Shown here in pieces: positions 62,570-64,000 of a DNA stretch of 64,000 bases. Under the pieces are notes generated by a model, which searched no databases, was not told the origin of the DNA, and saw nothing but the letters and a program-made list of their open reading frames with translations. The DNA lies in contig LUGG01000025.1 of assembly GCA_001683735.1 (NCBI GenBank), forward strand, positions 744,001-808,000. Direction: 5' to 3'. A program made the translations under genes and the position numbers. Source of the DNA: Grifola frondosa. Taxonomy: Eukaryota > Basidiomycota > Agaricomycetes > Polyporales > Grifolaceae. Position 1 is the stretch's first letter. Each line of letters opens with the position of its first letter.

Positions 62570-64000
62570 CGCGACACCTCCAGCTCCAAGCTTCCATTAT
62601 ATCCCCACTGCCATTCATACGTTCGCTTTTACGCAACATAGCTCCCCCTACACGACTCTCTCACTCCCTCCGAGTATCAGTCACAGACCGCAACACTCTC
62701 TTCTCCGTCTCAGCTCACAGAAGATACGAGGATAGGATTCCGGATTCCAGCAGTGAAGTGCCAACCTTGAGCTCCAAAAGGTGCTCCGTTCAATATATCA
62801 TGACCGGGAAGGTGTTAAGGGGCCTGGGGTACGTGCTACCGTTCTTACGTTTCTGGACCGTGCTGACATGAGCCTCCGCCAGAGAGGCGACGTATTATGT
62901 GGTGCACGGTACACTGGTTGTCAAAGCCCTTTTGATGGCTGATTATTTAGCATATATTCTCTGGGCTTTGCGCCTAGCATCCTGAAGAGCCTGGAAAGTC
63001 GGAGATCGAGAGAGATATCTTGAAGACACCACATGTCTTCCGTCTAGCCTGCGTTAATGCCGTATTTAATGATATCATAGGTCTACATCCAAGGATTCGG
63101 AGCTCTGTCGATCATATATGTGCAGCTGCTGAAATAGGTCAGCCGCACTACATGGCGATTTCGACAGGTCTCGCCAAGTCTGTTAGGCCGGTTGGGGTGC
63201 GTTTCTCCATGCCATCGTTATGTTTCGTGCTAACGTGAATTGTACCAGACTTCTGGGGTAGTGTCCTATCTGGCGTTATTGTATTCTGTTCCTTGTAGTT
63301 TCCAGTGACTGATTGTCGTGTGTAGATTACGAGGCCTTCGCGTCCCAACATCTCGAAGAGTTCGCAAAGGCGATCGAGAGAGGCATCCCGAAGATACTGC
63401 GGGACATGATCTGGCAGCTAATGTATGTGCACCTGGCCAGTGTTCTGTTTCGTCAATCTCGTGCCTTACAATGCGCATTAGGTCTACCTCTATGGATGCG
63501 GAGCTCGAGAACACGTATGTAGGCTTTTGAAGGAGGTCAGCTCACACTAGAAAGCGAATTCGAGAGATTTTGGAAGGTCAGTAAGCTCCTAATTATGCGT
63601 GCATTTTGAGTCTGATTATTGGGTACAGGACCTTCCCACTTCAGCATTCTTCACGGACGGCCACGCATCGGCCAAGAGAACCTCTTCAACGTACTCAAAC
63701 GTATTCGCCGTACATAGAGTTTTATTCTTCAATCTCCACTACTGATGGACTACGTAGATATGATACACAAGTCAGATTACTGCCAGGGCTTGCCTTTCGT
63801 GGTAGCGAAATTACTACTCAATGTGAGCCCCACCTGGACCGTGCTGGCTCCACACTGACAGATGTGTATATGCCCGACGGGGAAGCCTTCTGCCTCCTCG
63901 TGCGGCTTATGCATTCAACGACCTTGGAGTCCATTTTCTACCTCAGATGCCCAAGCTTCAGTTGCGACTCATAGGTCTCAAACGTGACGCATTCATATTT
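62570..64000 (+). pseudogene. TBC-domain Rab-GAP-like gene, copy 4 (runs off the window)
   Basis: The exon at 63326-63424 is intact: DYEAFASQHLEEFAKAIERG, IPKILRDMIWQLM, the N-terminal TBC signature with its tryptophan. Next are 63535-63575 (KRIREIL), 63632-63720 (TSAFFTDGH, then shifted from GIGQENLFNVLK), 63760-63835 with YDTQVRLLPGLAF, where the finger glutamine is replaced by proline, and 63868-63960 with MPDGEAFCLLVRLMHS and MPKLQLRL. The remaining exons lie to the right of the window. The missing glutamine and the frame changes argue for a dead copy. Confidence 0.7.

Overview
The window looks like nuclear DNA of an agaricomycete (basidiomycete fungus). Evidence: short introns of about 45-65 bp with GTRNGT...YAG borders, several protein families I know only from Agaricomycetes (DUF6533 and DUF6535 membrane proteins, DUF6698), and two fungal DNA transposon classes (KDZ and Plavaka). 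Apart from one secreted metalloprotease gene, it is a mosaic of decayed, duplicated host genes and nested mobile elements.

The host framework is a repeated cassette. Its canonical order is a TBC/Rab-GAP gene on one strand, an 18-bp palindrome, a divergent DUF6535 gene and/or an unrecognised segment 'Y', a conserved segment 'X', a DUF6533 gene, then a spacer. Cassettes start near 1, 6.4 kb, 39.2 kb and 46.7 kb in one orientation. A further one is inverted at 56-64 kb. Almost every cassette gene carries frameshifts or stops, although individual exons stay clear.

Two large insertions split the second cassette. A 15.4-kb KDZ DNA transposon (9241-24635) has terminal inverted repeats and an 8-bp target duplication. 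It carries a KDZ transposase, a small intact gene and three reverse-strand cargo genes. Farther right, an LTR-like element (26555-38615, 4-bp target duplication) is itself split by a Plavaka transposon (28304-38337). The Plavaka transposase is split by a second copy of the LTR-like element (29262-31427), and its DUF6698 partner gene carries a 0.4-kb MITE. Both LTR-like copies contain the same intact 147-codon ORF upstream of the LTR promoter.

From 51 to 54.3 kb lies a decayed cysteine-cluster gene followed by an apparently intact deuterolysin-type (M35) protease gene on the minus strand, with a hAT-like MITE in one intron. The right end is the inverted cassette, with the TBC gene running off the window.

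All domain calls are from reading translations by eye against remembered family patterns. No search was run.
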